Part shown: in pieces, positions 47,001 through 55,420 of the stretch
How positions within the stretch are numbered: position 1 is the first letter of the stretch
Layout of the letters: every line of letters starts with the position of its first letter
NCBI RefSeq assembly: GCF_003367175.1
Contig: NZ_QRGA01000018.1
Coordinates: 124,001-188,000 of the forward strand
Origin: Trinickia dinghuensis
GTDB lineage: Bacteria; Pseudomonadota; Gammaproteobacteria; Burkholderiales; Burkholderiaceae
Direction of reading: 5' to 3'
Length of the DNA stretch: 64,000 nt
The notes under the pieces: model-generated
What the model was told of the DNA's origin: nothing
Seen by the model: the letters and a program-made list of their open reading frames with translations, nothing else
Database searches by the model: none
Position numbers and translations under genes: made by a program

Positions 47001-47519
47001 CGTCTCCTCCGGCGTCTGCACGCCGGGCTCCATGCGAATCAGATACCGGACCTCGCGCGCGAGCCGCTGGTTGAGCGCGACGAGAAAGTCGACGGTGCGG
47101 CACGACGCGCGGTCGATGCTTTCGACGAAGGCGGCAAACCGCGATGTCGGTTCAACCGTGCGCGCGAGATACGGAGCGAGCTCGGCGGCCAGCGCCGGCG
47201 CATAGTCGAACGGGAAGGTCTCCGCCTCGGGCTCGAGGAAGAAATCGAATGGGTTATAGACCGACATCTCGGCCACGAGATCGACGGTGACCGTGAACTC
47301 GCGCGTGGGCTCGGGAAAGACGAGACGTGCCTGGTAGTTCGCAAAGGCATCCTGCTGCCAATTGACGAAGTGATTGGCCGGCTCGACGCGCATCGAATAG
47401 CTGAGGATAGGCGTGCGGCAGTGCGGCGCCGGCCGCAGCCGGACGATTTGCGGCCCTAGCGTAACGAGGCGGTCATAGCGGTACTGCGTGACATGATTCA
47501 GCGCGACGCGGATCGACAC
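44061..47519 (-). CDS. large transglutaminase/DUF2126 protein
   Basis: A 1152-aa protein. The N-terminal 300 residues are a transglutaminase domain with C181 in [13 protein letters not shown], H230 in [17 protein letters not shown] and D246 in [11 protein letters not shown]. The rest is the DUF2126 region: [40 protein letters not shown] and [20 protein letters not shown] early, and [20 protein letters not shown] later, a His-rich motif reminiscent of glutamine-synthetase-type amidoligases. Thus it may couple peptide cleavage with amide bond formation. A variable, Arg- and Ser-rich stretch (about residues 575-640) separates the two halves. Third gene of the cluster. Confidence 0.88.
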   Translation of the reverse strand: [1152 protein letters not shown]

Positions 47520-47569
47520 GGGGGAACCTCGATGCGATGAGCGAAACGATTCGATTCAAGCCGCGGCAC

Positions 47570-48685
47570 TCAGGCCGCGTGCGGTTGCGAGGGCGACTGC
47601 GACTGCGATTGGGATTGGGATTGGGATTGGGATTGGGATTGGGATTGGGATTGAGACTGCGATTGAGAGGTAGACGGAGGTTGCGAGGACGCTTGCGAAC
47701 CCGCTTGCGCTTCGTCGGACGCCGGCTCGGGGGCGAGCGGCACGAGGAAGTCACGGCTGATGCAACTGCCGAGTTCGTTGATGCGCACGAGAAACTCGGT
47801 CAGCCAAACATGTAGGCCGCCGCGCAGAATGTTGCCGATCTGCGAAGCGCGCACGTCCGCATGCAACTGCGCGGTCATCGCTTCGGCCTGCGCGGAGCGG
47901 GCGTTGCGCACGTGCGTGATGATCTGCCTCAATTCGTCGAGGCTTGCCGCGAGCGAGCGCGGCCAGTCGGCGAACAAGATCAGCAGATTGGCGACGCGCT
48001 CGGGCACGATGACGTCGCGATAGACCTTCCGATATACCTCGAACCCGGAGACCGAGCGCAGCACCGCGGCCCAGTGATAGTAGTCGAGCGACTGCGCGAG
48101 CGGCTGCGCCAGTGCACTGCCGCGCTGCTCCAGCATTTCGTATTTCACGTCGAGAATGCGCGCGGTGTTGTCGGCCCGTTCGAGAAAAGTGCCGAGCCGC
48201 ATGAAGTAAAACGCTTCGTCCCTCACCATCGTGCCGAGCTGCACGCCGCGCGACAAATGGGAGCGGAATTTGACCCACTCGAAGAACTCGCACGGATCGC
48301 GCTCGAGCACGCCGTCGGCGAGCATACGCTGCGCATCGAGCCACGTTGTGTTGATCGTCTCCCAGAGTTCGGTCGTGATCGAGCCGCGCACGGCTCGCGC
48401 GTTTTCGCGCGCGGCCCGCAAGCAGTTGATGATCGAGGAGAGATTGTCGCGGTCGCTCGCCATGAAGGCGATCACCTCGCGGCTCGTCAGGCTCGGATGC
48501 GCGGCCGCGTAGATACCGGCGAGCTCCGAGATCGACAGCATCGCGCGCCAGCCGAGCGCCGCATACTCGTCCGACTGCGGCAAGAGCGCGAGCTGATAGT
48601 TGGCATCGAGCATGCGCGCCGTGTTTTCGGCGCGCTCGGTATAACGTGCCATCCAGAAGAGATGGTCGGCGGTGCGGCTCAGCAT
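47570..48685 (-). CDS. alpha-E domain protein with Ser-Gln repeat tail
   Basis: A 371-aa all-helical alpha-E protein (DUF403/COG2307). The start MLSRTADHLFWMARYTERAE and the repeat ADNTARILDVKYEMLEQRGS are the family signature; FVKFRSHLSRG-type EWVKFRSHLSRGVQLGTMVR follows. GGAG precedes the ATG. After about residue 320 the fold ends and a low-complexity tail of Ser-Gln repeats (PSTSQSQSQSQ and so on) runs to PSQPHAA. The tail is encoded by a perfect hexanucleotide repeat and so is likely variable in length between strains. Alpha-E proteins always accompany the ATP-grasp partner; function unproven. Confidence 0.9.
   Translation of the reverse strand: MLSRTADHLFWMARYTERAENTARMLDANYQLALLPQSDEYAALGWRAMLSISELAGIYAAAHPSLTSREVIAFMASDRDNLSSIINCLRAARENARAVRGSITTELWETINTTWLDAQRMLADGVLERDPCEFFEWVKFRSHLSRGVQLGTMVRDEAFYFMRLGTFLERADNTARILDVKYEMLEQRGSALAQPLAQSLDYYHWAAVLRSVSGFEVYRKVYRDVIVPERVANLLILFADWPRSLAASLDELRQIITHVRNARSAQAEAMTAQLHADVRASQIGNILRGGLHVWLTEFLVRINELGSCISRDFLVPLAPEPASDEAQAGSQASSQPPSTSQSQSQSQSQSQSQSQSQSQSQSQSPSQPHAA
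47607..47648 (-). repeat. hexanucleotide microsatellite in the alpha-E gene
   Basis: Seven perfect copies of GATTGG on the plus strand (CCAATC on the coding strand, read as Ser-Gln codons), followed by degenerate copies GATTGA, GACTGC and GATTGA. Because the unit is six bases, gain or loss keeps the frame and changes only the number of Ser-Gln pairs. Confidence 0.95.
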
Positions 48686-48770
48686 GATGGCTCCGGCGTG
48701 GCGTGTTCCGTGTTCCGTTTTCAATAGCAATGTCGATCGGTGCAAGCGCACGTATGCACGTATGCGCGGA

Positions 48771-50243
48771 TTACCGTTCGAGCACCCACGTATCCTTGGT
48801 GCCGCCTCCTTGCGAAGAGTTGACGACGAGCGAGCCCTCGCGCAAGGCGACACGCGTGAGACCGCCCGGCACCATGCGCACTTCGCTGCCGGAAAGCACG
48901 AACGGGCGCAAATCGATATGGCGCGGGGCAATGCCGCTTTCGACATAGGTCGGGCACGTCGACAGCGCGAGCGTGGGCTGCGCGATGTATTTCTCGGGCT
49001 GCGCGACGAGCACGGCGCGAAACGCCTCGATCTCGGCCGTCGTCGAAGCGGGCCCGACCAGCATGCCGTAGCCGCCCGCGCCGTGCGTTTCCTTGACGAC
49101 CAGCTCTGGCAAATGGTCGAGCACGTAGCGAAGATCGTCCGGCTTGCGGCACATCCAGGTCGGCACGTTGTTGAGGATCGGCTCCTCGCCGAGATAGAAC
49201 CGGATCATGTCCGGCACGTACGGATAGATGGACTTGTCGTCGGCCACGCCGGTGCCGACCGCGTTCGCCAGCGTCACGTTGCCGGCGCGATACGCCGACA
49301 GCAAGCCTGCCGCGCCGAGCGTCGAGTCGGAGCGAAAGACCTCGGGGTCGAGGAAGTCGTCGTCGACTCGCCGGTAAATGACGTCGACGCGCTGCGGCCC
49401 CTGCGTGGTGCGCATGTAGACGAAGCCGCCGTCGACGAACAGGTCCTGCCCCTGGACCAGCTCGACGCCCATCTGCTGCGCGAGAAACGCATGCTCGAAA
49501 TAAGCCGAGTTGTACATGCCCGGTGTCAGCACGACGATCGTCGGATTTTCCGTGCCGTGCGGCGCGGCCGCTCGCAACGTATCGAGCAGCAGGTCCGGAT
49601 AGTGCGCAACGGGTGCGACGCGGTTCCGCGCAAAGAGATCGGGGAACAGCCGCATCATCATCTTGCGGTTTTCAAGCATGTACGACACGCCGGACGGCAC
49701 GCGCAGGTTGTCCTCGAGCACGTAGAACTCGCCCTCCCCCGCGCGCACGATGTCGATGCCGGCGATATGCGCGTAGATGTCGCGCGCCACGTCCACCCCT
49801 TGCATCTGCGGCCGGTACTGCCCGTTGGCGAGAATCTGCTCGGCGGGAATGACGCCCGCGCGCACGATCGCCTGCTCGTGATAGATGTCGTGAATGAACC
49901 GATTCAGCGCGCCCACACGCTGGCGCAGCCCCTGCTCGAGGGCGGCCCACTCGTGTGCCGGAAAGATGCGGGGGATGACGTCGAACGGGATTGTCCGTTC
50001 CGTGCCGACACCGTTTGTGTCCTTGGCGCCGTAGACGGCGAAGGTGATGCCGACGCGGCGGAAGTTCAGATCGGCTTCCGCGCGCTTGTTGCTCATCTGC
50101 CGCTCGCTCTGCGCGCACATCCACGCGAAGAACTGGCTATAGTGCGCGCGGGCCTCGCCGCACCCGTGGAAGTCGGCGGCCGGTACGCCCGCGATAGCGG
50201 GCCCGTCGCGCTCGAACATCTCGCTGAAGAAAGCTTGCTGCAT
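48771..50243 (-). CDS. circularly permuted ATP-grasp protein, first gene of the cluster
   Basis: A 490-aa stand-alone circularly permuted type 2 ATP-grasp ligase (COG2308-type). Conserved segments: FYVLEDNLRVPSGVSYMLEN, VDVIYRRVDDDFLDPEVFRS, DSTLGAAGLLSAYRAGNVTL, LPELVVKETHGAGGYGMLVG (Lys and Gly-rich ATP loop) and SGIAPRHIDLRPFVLSGSEV. No alpha-E domain is attached, unlike the paralogue at 41-44 kb. The start MQQAFFSEMFERDG is weakly supported by GGGAA upstream. It leads the leftward cluster, with 85 bases before the alpha-E gene. Confidence 0.9.
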   Translation of the reverse strand: MQQAFFSEMFERDGPAIAGVPAADFHGCGEARAHYSQFFAWMCAQSERQMSNKRAEADLNFRRVGITFAVYGAKDTNGVGTERTIPFDVIPRIFPAHEWAALEQGLRQRVGALNRFIHDIYHEQAIVRAGVIPAEQILANGQYRPQMQGVDVARDIYAHIAGIDIVRAGEGEFYVLEDNLRVPSGVSYMLENRKMMMRLFPDLFARNRVAPVAHYPDLLLDTLRAAAPHGTENPTIVVLTPGMYNSAYFEHAFLAQQMGVELVQGQDLFVDGGFVYMRTTQGPQRVDVIYRRVDDDFLDPEVFRSDSTLGAAGLLSAYRAGNVTLANAVGTGVADDKSIYPYVPDMIRFYLGEEPILNNVPTWMCRKPDDLRYVLDHLPELVVKETHGAGGYGMLVGPASTTAEIEAFRAVLVAQPEKYIAQPTLALSTCPTYVESGIAPRHIDLRPFVLSGSEVRMVPGGLTRVALREGSLVVNSSQGGGTKDTWVLER

Positions 50244-50709
50244 GGCCGATATTCCCGTTCGTTGTTCGGGGCCGTCGGCGCGAAAGCGCACGGCCCCCGG
50301 TCGAGCCCGGCTGCCGTCCGTTCAGGGCGCAGCCGTTCGGTATCAAGCATTCTTCGATCGAGGCGGCGGCACGCGGCGGCCGACCTCGGCAGTCCGATCC
50401 GAACCTCGAATACGGACTCCCCGTCAAGGTAGCTGGCGGCGAAGCGTTGCGCGATACGGGGAAAACCCGCGTCACCGCTCGGCCTGCATCCAATCAGGGG
50501 TTGGAACGAATTTACGCAACTTGTATGCCGATGCCGGCGTGGCGGGCTTGAGCGGGCATCGAATCGCGTGGAGCCACGGATCGGGCCGGTCGTCGCGCAC
50601 TCGAATGGAGCATGGCCAGCAACGCAAAAATCTGCGCGCACCGAGCGAGAGCAAGTTGGGGAAGAAGCGGAGGGACAACCAGGACGGAGGAAAACGCCCC
50701 AAACGACGC
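50244..50709. other. intergenic region upstream of the ATP-grasp cluster
   Basis: About 465 bases between the ATP-grasp gene and the end of the sugar ABC operon. It should hold the promoter of the cluster. I see no tRNA, no repeat and no convincing open frame; several long overlapping frames lack ribosome-binding sites. Confidence 0.4.
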
Positions 50710-50728
50710 GGGGCGCATGAAGCGCCCC
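50710..50728 (-). terminator. hairpin after the ABC transporter operon
   Basis: Stem GGGGCGC/GCGCCCC with a five-base loop, 28 bases past the ATPase stop on the minus strand. The following minus-strand sequence (GCGTCGTTTGGGGCGTTTT) has only short T-runs, so termination may be partial. Confidence 0.55.
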
Positions 50729-50756
50729 GTTTATATAGCAATTGCTTAATTAGCGT

Positions 50757-51875
50757 TTAGGCGATGCGTGCTTCCGTCGACGGATCGAACAGCACGGCCT
50801 TCGAGACGTCGGCGAGCAGCGTCATGTCTTGCTGCGCTTGCGGATTCGAGGCCGGGTGCACGCGGCTGACCGTGCGCTTGCCGTTGATCTGCGAGAAGAC
50901 GAGCGTGTCCGGGCCCGTCGGCTCGATCACGTCGACCCGCACCTTCAACGGCTGCAGATCGCTGCTATTGGCGTCGTGCGCGCCACGCGCATCGGTGAGA
51001 CGCTCGGGGCGCAGGCCGAGAATGACCTTTTGCCCGATGCTCGGCTTCACGCGATTGGCTTCGAACGGCAGCTTCAAAACCCCGCGCTCGACACCCGTAT
51101 CGACTTCGATCCCGACGCCCGCGCCCTGCTCCACGAGCTTGCCTTCGATGAAGTTCATCGGCGGCGCGCCGATGAAGCCGGCCACGAACAGGTTCGACGG
51201 CGAATCGTAGATATCCTGCGGCGCGCCGAACTGCTGAACGATGCCGTCCTTCATCACGGCGATGCGATCGCCGAGCGTCATCGCTTCGATCTGGTCGTGC
51301 GTCACGTAGACGATCGTCGTGCCCAAGCGTTGATGCAGTAGCTTGATCTCCGAGCGCATCTCGATCCGCAGCTTCGCATCGAGGTTCGAGAGCGGCTCGT
51401 CGAACAGGAACATCACGGGATCGCGCGCCAGCGCACGGCCCATCGCCACGCGCTGACGCTGGCCGCCCGACAACTGCCCGGGCTTGCGGTCGAGCAGGTG
51501 ATCGATCTGCAGCATCTGCGACACGCGATCGACGATCTGCGCCTGTTCCTGCTTCGGCACCTTGCGGATGTTCAAGCCGAACGAGATGTTCTGGCGCACC
51601 GTCATCGACGGATAGAGCGCGTACGACTGGAACACCATGGCGATGTCGCGATCCTTCGGCGAGAGGTCGTTGACGACCTTGCCGCCGATTTGGATCTCGC
51701 CCTTCGTCACGGTTTCCAGCCCCGCGATCATATTGAGGAGCGTCGACTTACCGCAGCCGGAGCCGCCGACGAGAATCAGGAACTGACCGTCCTCGATCTC
51801 GATGTCGACGCCCTTGAGAACGGGCACGCCGTTCGGGTAAGTCTTGTACACGTCACGGATGGAAAGGCTTGCCAT
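50757..51875 (-). CDS. sugar ABC transporter ATP-binding protein
   Basis: A 372-aa ATPase of the MalK/UgpC (CUT1) class. Walker A GGSGCGKST at residues 37-45, signature LSGGQRQRVAMGRALARDP near 135, Walker B VMFLFDEPLSN. The C-terminal regulatory domain (GAPPMNFIEGKLVEQGAGVG, VILGLRPERLTD) of the MalK type is present. It is the fourth gene of a leftward operon with a solute-binding protein and two permeases, next to the divergent glucose catabolic operon, so glucose or a related sugar is the probable cargo. Confidence 0.93.
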   Translation of the reverse strand: MASLSIRDVYKTYPNGVPVLKGVDIEIEDGQFLILVGGSGCGKSTLLNMIAGLETVTKGEIQIGGKVVNDLSPKDRDIAMVFQSYALYPSMTVRQNISFGLNIRKVPKQEQAQIVDRVSQMLQIDHLLDRKPGQLSGGQRQRVAMGRALARDPVMFLFDEPLSNLDAKLRIEMRSEIKLLHQRLGTTIVYVTHDQIEAMTLGDRIAVMKDGIVQQFGAPQDIYDSPSNLFVAGFIGAPPMNFIEGKLVEQGAGVGIEVDTGVERGVLKLPFEANRVKPSIGQKVILGLRPERLTDARGAHDANSSDLQPLKVRVDVIEPTGPDTLVFSQINGKRTVSRVHPASNPQAQQDMTLLADVSKAVLFDPSTEARIA

Positions 51876-51908
51876 GCTGTGAATCCCTTTGTCTCAATGT
51901 CTGTCTGA

Positions 51909-52766
51909 TTAGCCCTTCACCGCGCCGGCCGTCAGGCCGCGGACGAAGTAGCGGCCGGCCACCACGTAGACGAGCAGCGTGGGCAGTGCGGCGATGATCG
52001 CGCCGGCCATGTCGACGTTGTATTCCTTCACGCCGGTGGACGTGTTGACGAGGTTGTTCAACGCCACGGTGATCGGCATCGAGTCGACGCCGGAAAACAC
52101 CACGCCGAACAAGAAGTCGTTCCAAATCTGCGTGAACTGCCAAATGAGGCAGACCATGAAGATCGGCAGCGAGATCGGCATCATGATCCGCGTGAAGATC
52201 GTGAAGAAGCCCGCCCCGTCAATGCGCGCCGCCTTGACGAGTTCGGCCGGCACGCTCACGTAGAAGTTACGGAAGAACATCGTCGTGAAGGCGATCCCAT
52301 ACACGACGTGAACGATGACCAGGCCGGTGATCGTGTTCGACACGCCGAGCATCCCTTCGAGCCGTGCCATCGGCAGCAGGATCGCCTGGAACGGGATGAA
52401 GCAACCGACCAGCAGCATCGTGAACAGCGCATCGGCGCCACGGAAACGCCAGTGCGTGAGCACATAACCGTTGAAAGCGCCGACCGCGGAGGACAGCAGC
52501 ACCGCCGGGATCACCATCTTCACGGAGTTCATGAAGAACGGCTGCATGCCGTCGCAGCGCACGCCCGTGCAAGCCTGGCTCCACGCCTTCACCCACGGCG
52601 CGAAAGTCCAGTGCGTGGGCAGCGTGAGCAAGTCGCCCTGCGCGAGCTGATCGAGGCTCTTGAACGAGGTCGCGAGCATCACGTAGATCGGGAACAGGAA
52701 GTACAGCGCGAACAGCAGAAGCGCCGCGTAGATGAACGCGCGTCCGATCGTCATCTTAGGCTGCAT
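51909..52766 (-). CDS. sugar ABC transporter permease (MalG type)
   Basis: A 285-aa CUT1 permease with six membrane segments. The EAA loop reads ELVKAARIDGAGFFTIFTRI, the contact site for the ATPase, and the C-terminus is FVRGLTAGAVKG, typical of MalG/GtsC-type proteins (mobile C-terminal GxxxGAxKG). Start MQPKMTIGRAFIYAALLLFA; overlaps the previous permease gene by 11 bases. Confidence 0.93.
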   Translation of the reverse strand: MQPKMTIGRAFIYAALLLFALYFLFPIYVMLATSFKSLDQLAQGDLLTLPTHWTFAPWVKAWSQACTGVRCDGMQPFFMNSVKMVIPAVLLSSAVGAFNGYVLTHWRFRGADALFTMLLVGCFIPFQAILLPMARLEGMLGVSNTITGLVIVHVVYGIAFTTMFFRNFYVSVPAELVKAARIDGAGFFTIFTRIMMPISLPIFMVCLIWQFTQIWNDFLFGVVFSGVDSMPITVALNNLVNTSTGVKEYNVDMAGAIIAALPTLLVYVVAGRYFVRGLTAGAVKG

Positions 52767-53658
52767 TGCGGGTGCTCCTCGATTCCATATACATGAGCGG
52801 CACGAGCACGGCCACGACGGTTGCGAGCATCATCATCGACGACGCCGCGCCGACGCCGAGCTCGCCGCGATTGAACGAGAACGTGTACATGAAGATGGCG
52901 GGCAGGTAGGTGGAATTGCCCGGCCCTCCCGACGTCATGGCGATCACGAGGTCGAAGGTCTTGATCGTCAAGTGGCACAGAATCAGCAGCACCGAGAAGA
53001 ACACCGGCCGCATGCTCGGAATCACGATCTTGCGGTAGATGGTCACGAGCCCGGCACCGTCCACCTGCGCGGCCTTGAAGACTTCGCTGTCGACACCGCG
53101 CAAACCCGCGAGGAAGAGCGCCATCACGAAGCCCGTCGATTGCCACACGGCGGCGATCACGATACAAAAGATCGCCTTGTCCGGATCGTCGATCCACGAG
53201 AACGAAAAGCCCTTCCAGCCCCAATCCTGAATGATCTTCGGCAAGCCCAGGTCGGGATTCAAAATCCATTGCCACGCCGTGCCCGTCACGATGAACGAGA
53301 GCGCCATCGGATAGAGAAACACGGCGCGCAGCGCACCTTCGTTGCGGATCTTCTGATCGAGCAGGATGGCGAGCAGAAGGCCCAGCCCGACGCAGATAGC
53401 GATGAACGGAATGCCGAACCAGCCGAGGTTCTTGGCAGAGCGCCACCAGACGTCGTTGTCGAACAGCTGCACGTAGCGATCGAGGCCCGCGAACGTGTAG
53501 TTCGGCATGAGCCGCGACTTCGATATCGACAAGTAGCCCGTAATCGCGATGAAGCCGTAGACGAATACGAGGCTCACGAGAATGCTCGGCGACAACACGA
53601 GCTTCGGAATCCAGCGGTCGGCAAGCGCCGCTAGCGAGGAGGTACGACGCGGCGTCAT
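52756..53658 (-). CDS. sugar ABC transporter permease (MalF type)
   Basis: A 300-aa CUT1 permease. It begins with a short cytoplasmic end and a membrane segment (LSPSILVSLVFVYGFIAITG), and the EAA loop SEVFKAAQVDGAGLVTIYRK is visible, followed by RPVFFSVLLILCHLTIKTFD. GGAG precedes the ATG at 53658; longer starts add non-conserved residues. It pairs with the MalG-type permease that follows. Confidence 0.92.
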   Translation of the reverse strand: MTPRRTSSLAALADRWIPKLVLSPSILVSLVFVYGFIAITGYLSISKSRLMPNYTFAGLDRYVQLFDNDVWWRSAKNLGWFGIPFIAICVGLGLLLAILLDQKIRNEGALRAVFLYPMALSFIVTGTAWQWILNPDLGLPKIIQDWGWKGFSFSWIDDPDKAIFCIVIAAVWQSTGFVMALFLAGLRGVDSEVFKAAQVDGAGLVTIYRKIVIPSMRPVFFSVLLILCHLTIKTFDLVIAMTSGGPGNSTYLPAIFMYTFSFNRGELGVGAASSMMMLATVVAVLVPLMYMESRSTRNAA

Positions 53659-53773
53659 GTTTTCTCCGGCACCGCTTTGAATGGCATTCACAACTCGACT
53701 CCTGAAAACTGCCCCGTGCGATGCAGTGCAGTGCATGTCGCACCGCACGGGGAACATTGCGGGTCGCGCGCGC

Positions 53774-55018
53774 TTACTTCGTTTGCGCAGCCTTCGCGAG
53801 CGCTTCGAGTGCGCTCTTCGTATCTTCGTTCGAGTTCATGAAATGCGTGACGACGTCGGTGATCGCGCCGGCCGTGGCATCGTTCTGCGCCATGCCGTGC
53901 GTGAGCGACGGCAGATAGGTGTGAGCCTTGATGGCGGCCTGCTCATCCGAGTACGACTTCTTCGCGCAAGCGTCGAACTTGTCCATCGATACGCCGAGAC
54001 GCACCGGGATCGAGCCCTTGTAGAGGCTGAATTGCTCTTGGAACTCGGGGCTCATGATCGTCTTCGCCAGTGCGATTTGACCTGCCGTAGCCGCGCTTTG
54101 GCCCTTCTCCTTGAAGAACACGAACGAATCGACGTTGAACGTGTAGCCCGTGCCCGCACCCGGCGTCGGCGCGCAAACATAGTCGACGCCCGGCTTCTTG
54201 TTCGCGTTCGAGAACTCGCCCTTCGCCCAATCGCCCATGAACTGCATGCCGGCCTTGCCGTTGATGACCATGGCGGTTGCGAGGTTCCAGTCGCGGCCCG
54301 TGCGCGCGTTATCCATATACGACTCGATCTTGCGCGTCGTATCGAACACTTGCGCCATCTGCGGCGACGTCAGCGTCTTCTGGTCGAGATCGACGAGCGC
54401 CTTCTTGTAGAAAGCCGCCCCCTGCGACAGCACGACGTCTTCCCACAGCGTCATGTCCTGCCACGGCTGACCGCCCGCCGCCACTGCCTGCACGCCCGCT
54501 GCCTTGAACTTGTCGGCCAGCGCGAAGAACTCGGGCCACGTGGTCGGAGCCTTGCCGCCCACCTTGTCGAGCAGTTGCTTGTTGATGTACAGCCAGTTCA
54601 CGCGGTGCACCGAGAACGGCGCCGCGACGTAATGGCCATCCGCCTTCATGATCTTATCGATTTCCGGCGGCAGATCCTTGCTCCAGCCTGCGGCTGCCGC
54701 GTCGATCGGCACCAGCACGTCCTGCGATGCCCATTCCTGGATCAGCGGGCCCTTGATGTCGGCCGCCGACGGAGCGTTGCCGGCGATGACTTGCGTCTTG
54801 AGCGCCGTCATCGCGGCTGCGCCGCCGCCGCCCGCGACCGCGTAATCCTTCCACGTATAGCCTTGCTTCTGCATATCGGTCTTGAGCACGCCGACCGCCT
54901 TTGCTTCCCCGCCCGAGGTCCACCAGTGCAGCACCGTGAGATCCTCCGCATGCGAGGCGGTGGTGCCGAACATCAGACCTGCAGCGCACAGCGCGCCCAT
55001 GATCGCGCGAACTTTCAT
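53774..55018 (-). CDS. sugar ABC transporter solute-binding protein
   Basis: A 414-aa periplasmic extracellular solute-binding protein (family 1). Signal peptide 1-24 (IMGALCAAGLMFGTTASHA then EDLTVLHWW). The body has LTVLHWWTSGGEAKAVGVL and PFSVHRVNWLYINKQLLDKV, a pattern seen in glucose/mannose-binding proteins of the GtsA group, with several Trp residues fit for sugar stacking (WTSGGE, WPEF, QPWQDMTLWED). It is the first gene of the importer operon, divergent from zwf. Confidence 0.92.
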   Translation of the reverse strand: MKVRAIMGALCAAGLMFGTTASHAEDLTVLHWWTSGGEAKAVGVLKTDMQKQGYTWKDYAVAGGGGAAAMTALKTQVIAGNAPSAADIKGPLIQEWASQDVLVPIDAAAAGWSKDLPPEIDKIMKADGHYVAAPFSVHRVNWLYINKQLLDKVGGKAPTTWPEFFALADKFKAAGVQAVAAGGQPWQDMTLWEDVVLSQGAAFYKKALVDLDQKTLTSPQMAQVFDTTRKIESYMDNARTGRDWNLATAMVINGKAGMQFMGDWAKGEFSNANKKPGVDYVCAPTPGAGTGYTFNVDSFVFFKEKGQSAATAGQIALAKTIMSPEFQEQFSLYKGSIPVRLGVSMDKFDACAKKSYSDEQAAIKAHTYLPSLTHGMAQNDATAGAITDVVTHFMNSNEDTKSALEALAKAAQTK

Positions 55019-55392
55019 TCTTTATCTCCTCCAGACAGCTAACAAGAAACGGTTGCTCCCCGTTTTGAGTTTTAGGGGGAACGGCGGTGGGTGAAACACA
55101 ACGACACTGAATGGCCAAGCCGCGGACAACGCGCTCGCACGCAGGGCTCAGCCGGTAAAAGCCAAGTCAGTACAGCGTTAGACGACACTCAACGACTGTC
55201 TCCTTTTTTGGAATTCGGCTTGCCCGCATCGCGCGGCATCAAGCTCGCAGAGGCAGCGCTGCTCGTAGCGCGCTGCTAACATCGCATGCGCGATGCGACC
55301 CCGCTTGAGCATCACATCGCGCCGATCGGGCTCGAAACGCTGTCTCGTACCCTTGCGAGCCAAGCTTTTTGCATCCGATCGACGATCACCTC

Positions 55393-55420
55393 TTGATTTG
55401 GATTGTAGTTAAACTACAAT
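55393..55420 (+). promoter_or_regulatory. zwf promoter overlapped by a HexR-type operator
   Basis: TTGATT (55393-55398), 16-base spacer, TACAAT (55415-55420). A perfect inverted repeat, ATTGTAGTT-A-AACTACAAT (55402-55420), covers the spacer and the -10 box. It fits the HexR operator pattern TTGT-N7/8-ACAA known from Pseudomonas. Since the downstream operon ends with a HexR domain, autorepression relieved by KDPG is the likely control. The leader to the zwf ATG is about 108 nt. Confidence 0.75.

Noticed and set aside
45801-47459. Rightward open frame of 552 codons opposite the large transglutaminase
   Set aside because: No motif; the minus-strand protein has an intact transglutaminase triad.
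47590-47672. Possible CRISPR or telomere-like repeat
   Set aside because: The unit is only six bases with no spacers, and it codes in frame for Ser-Gln in the alpha-E protein, so it is a coding microsatellite.
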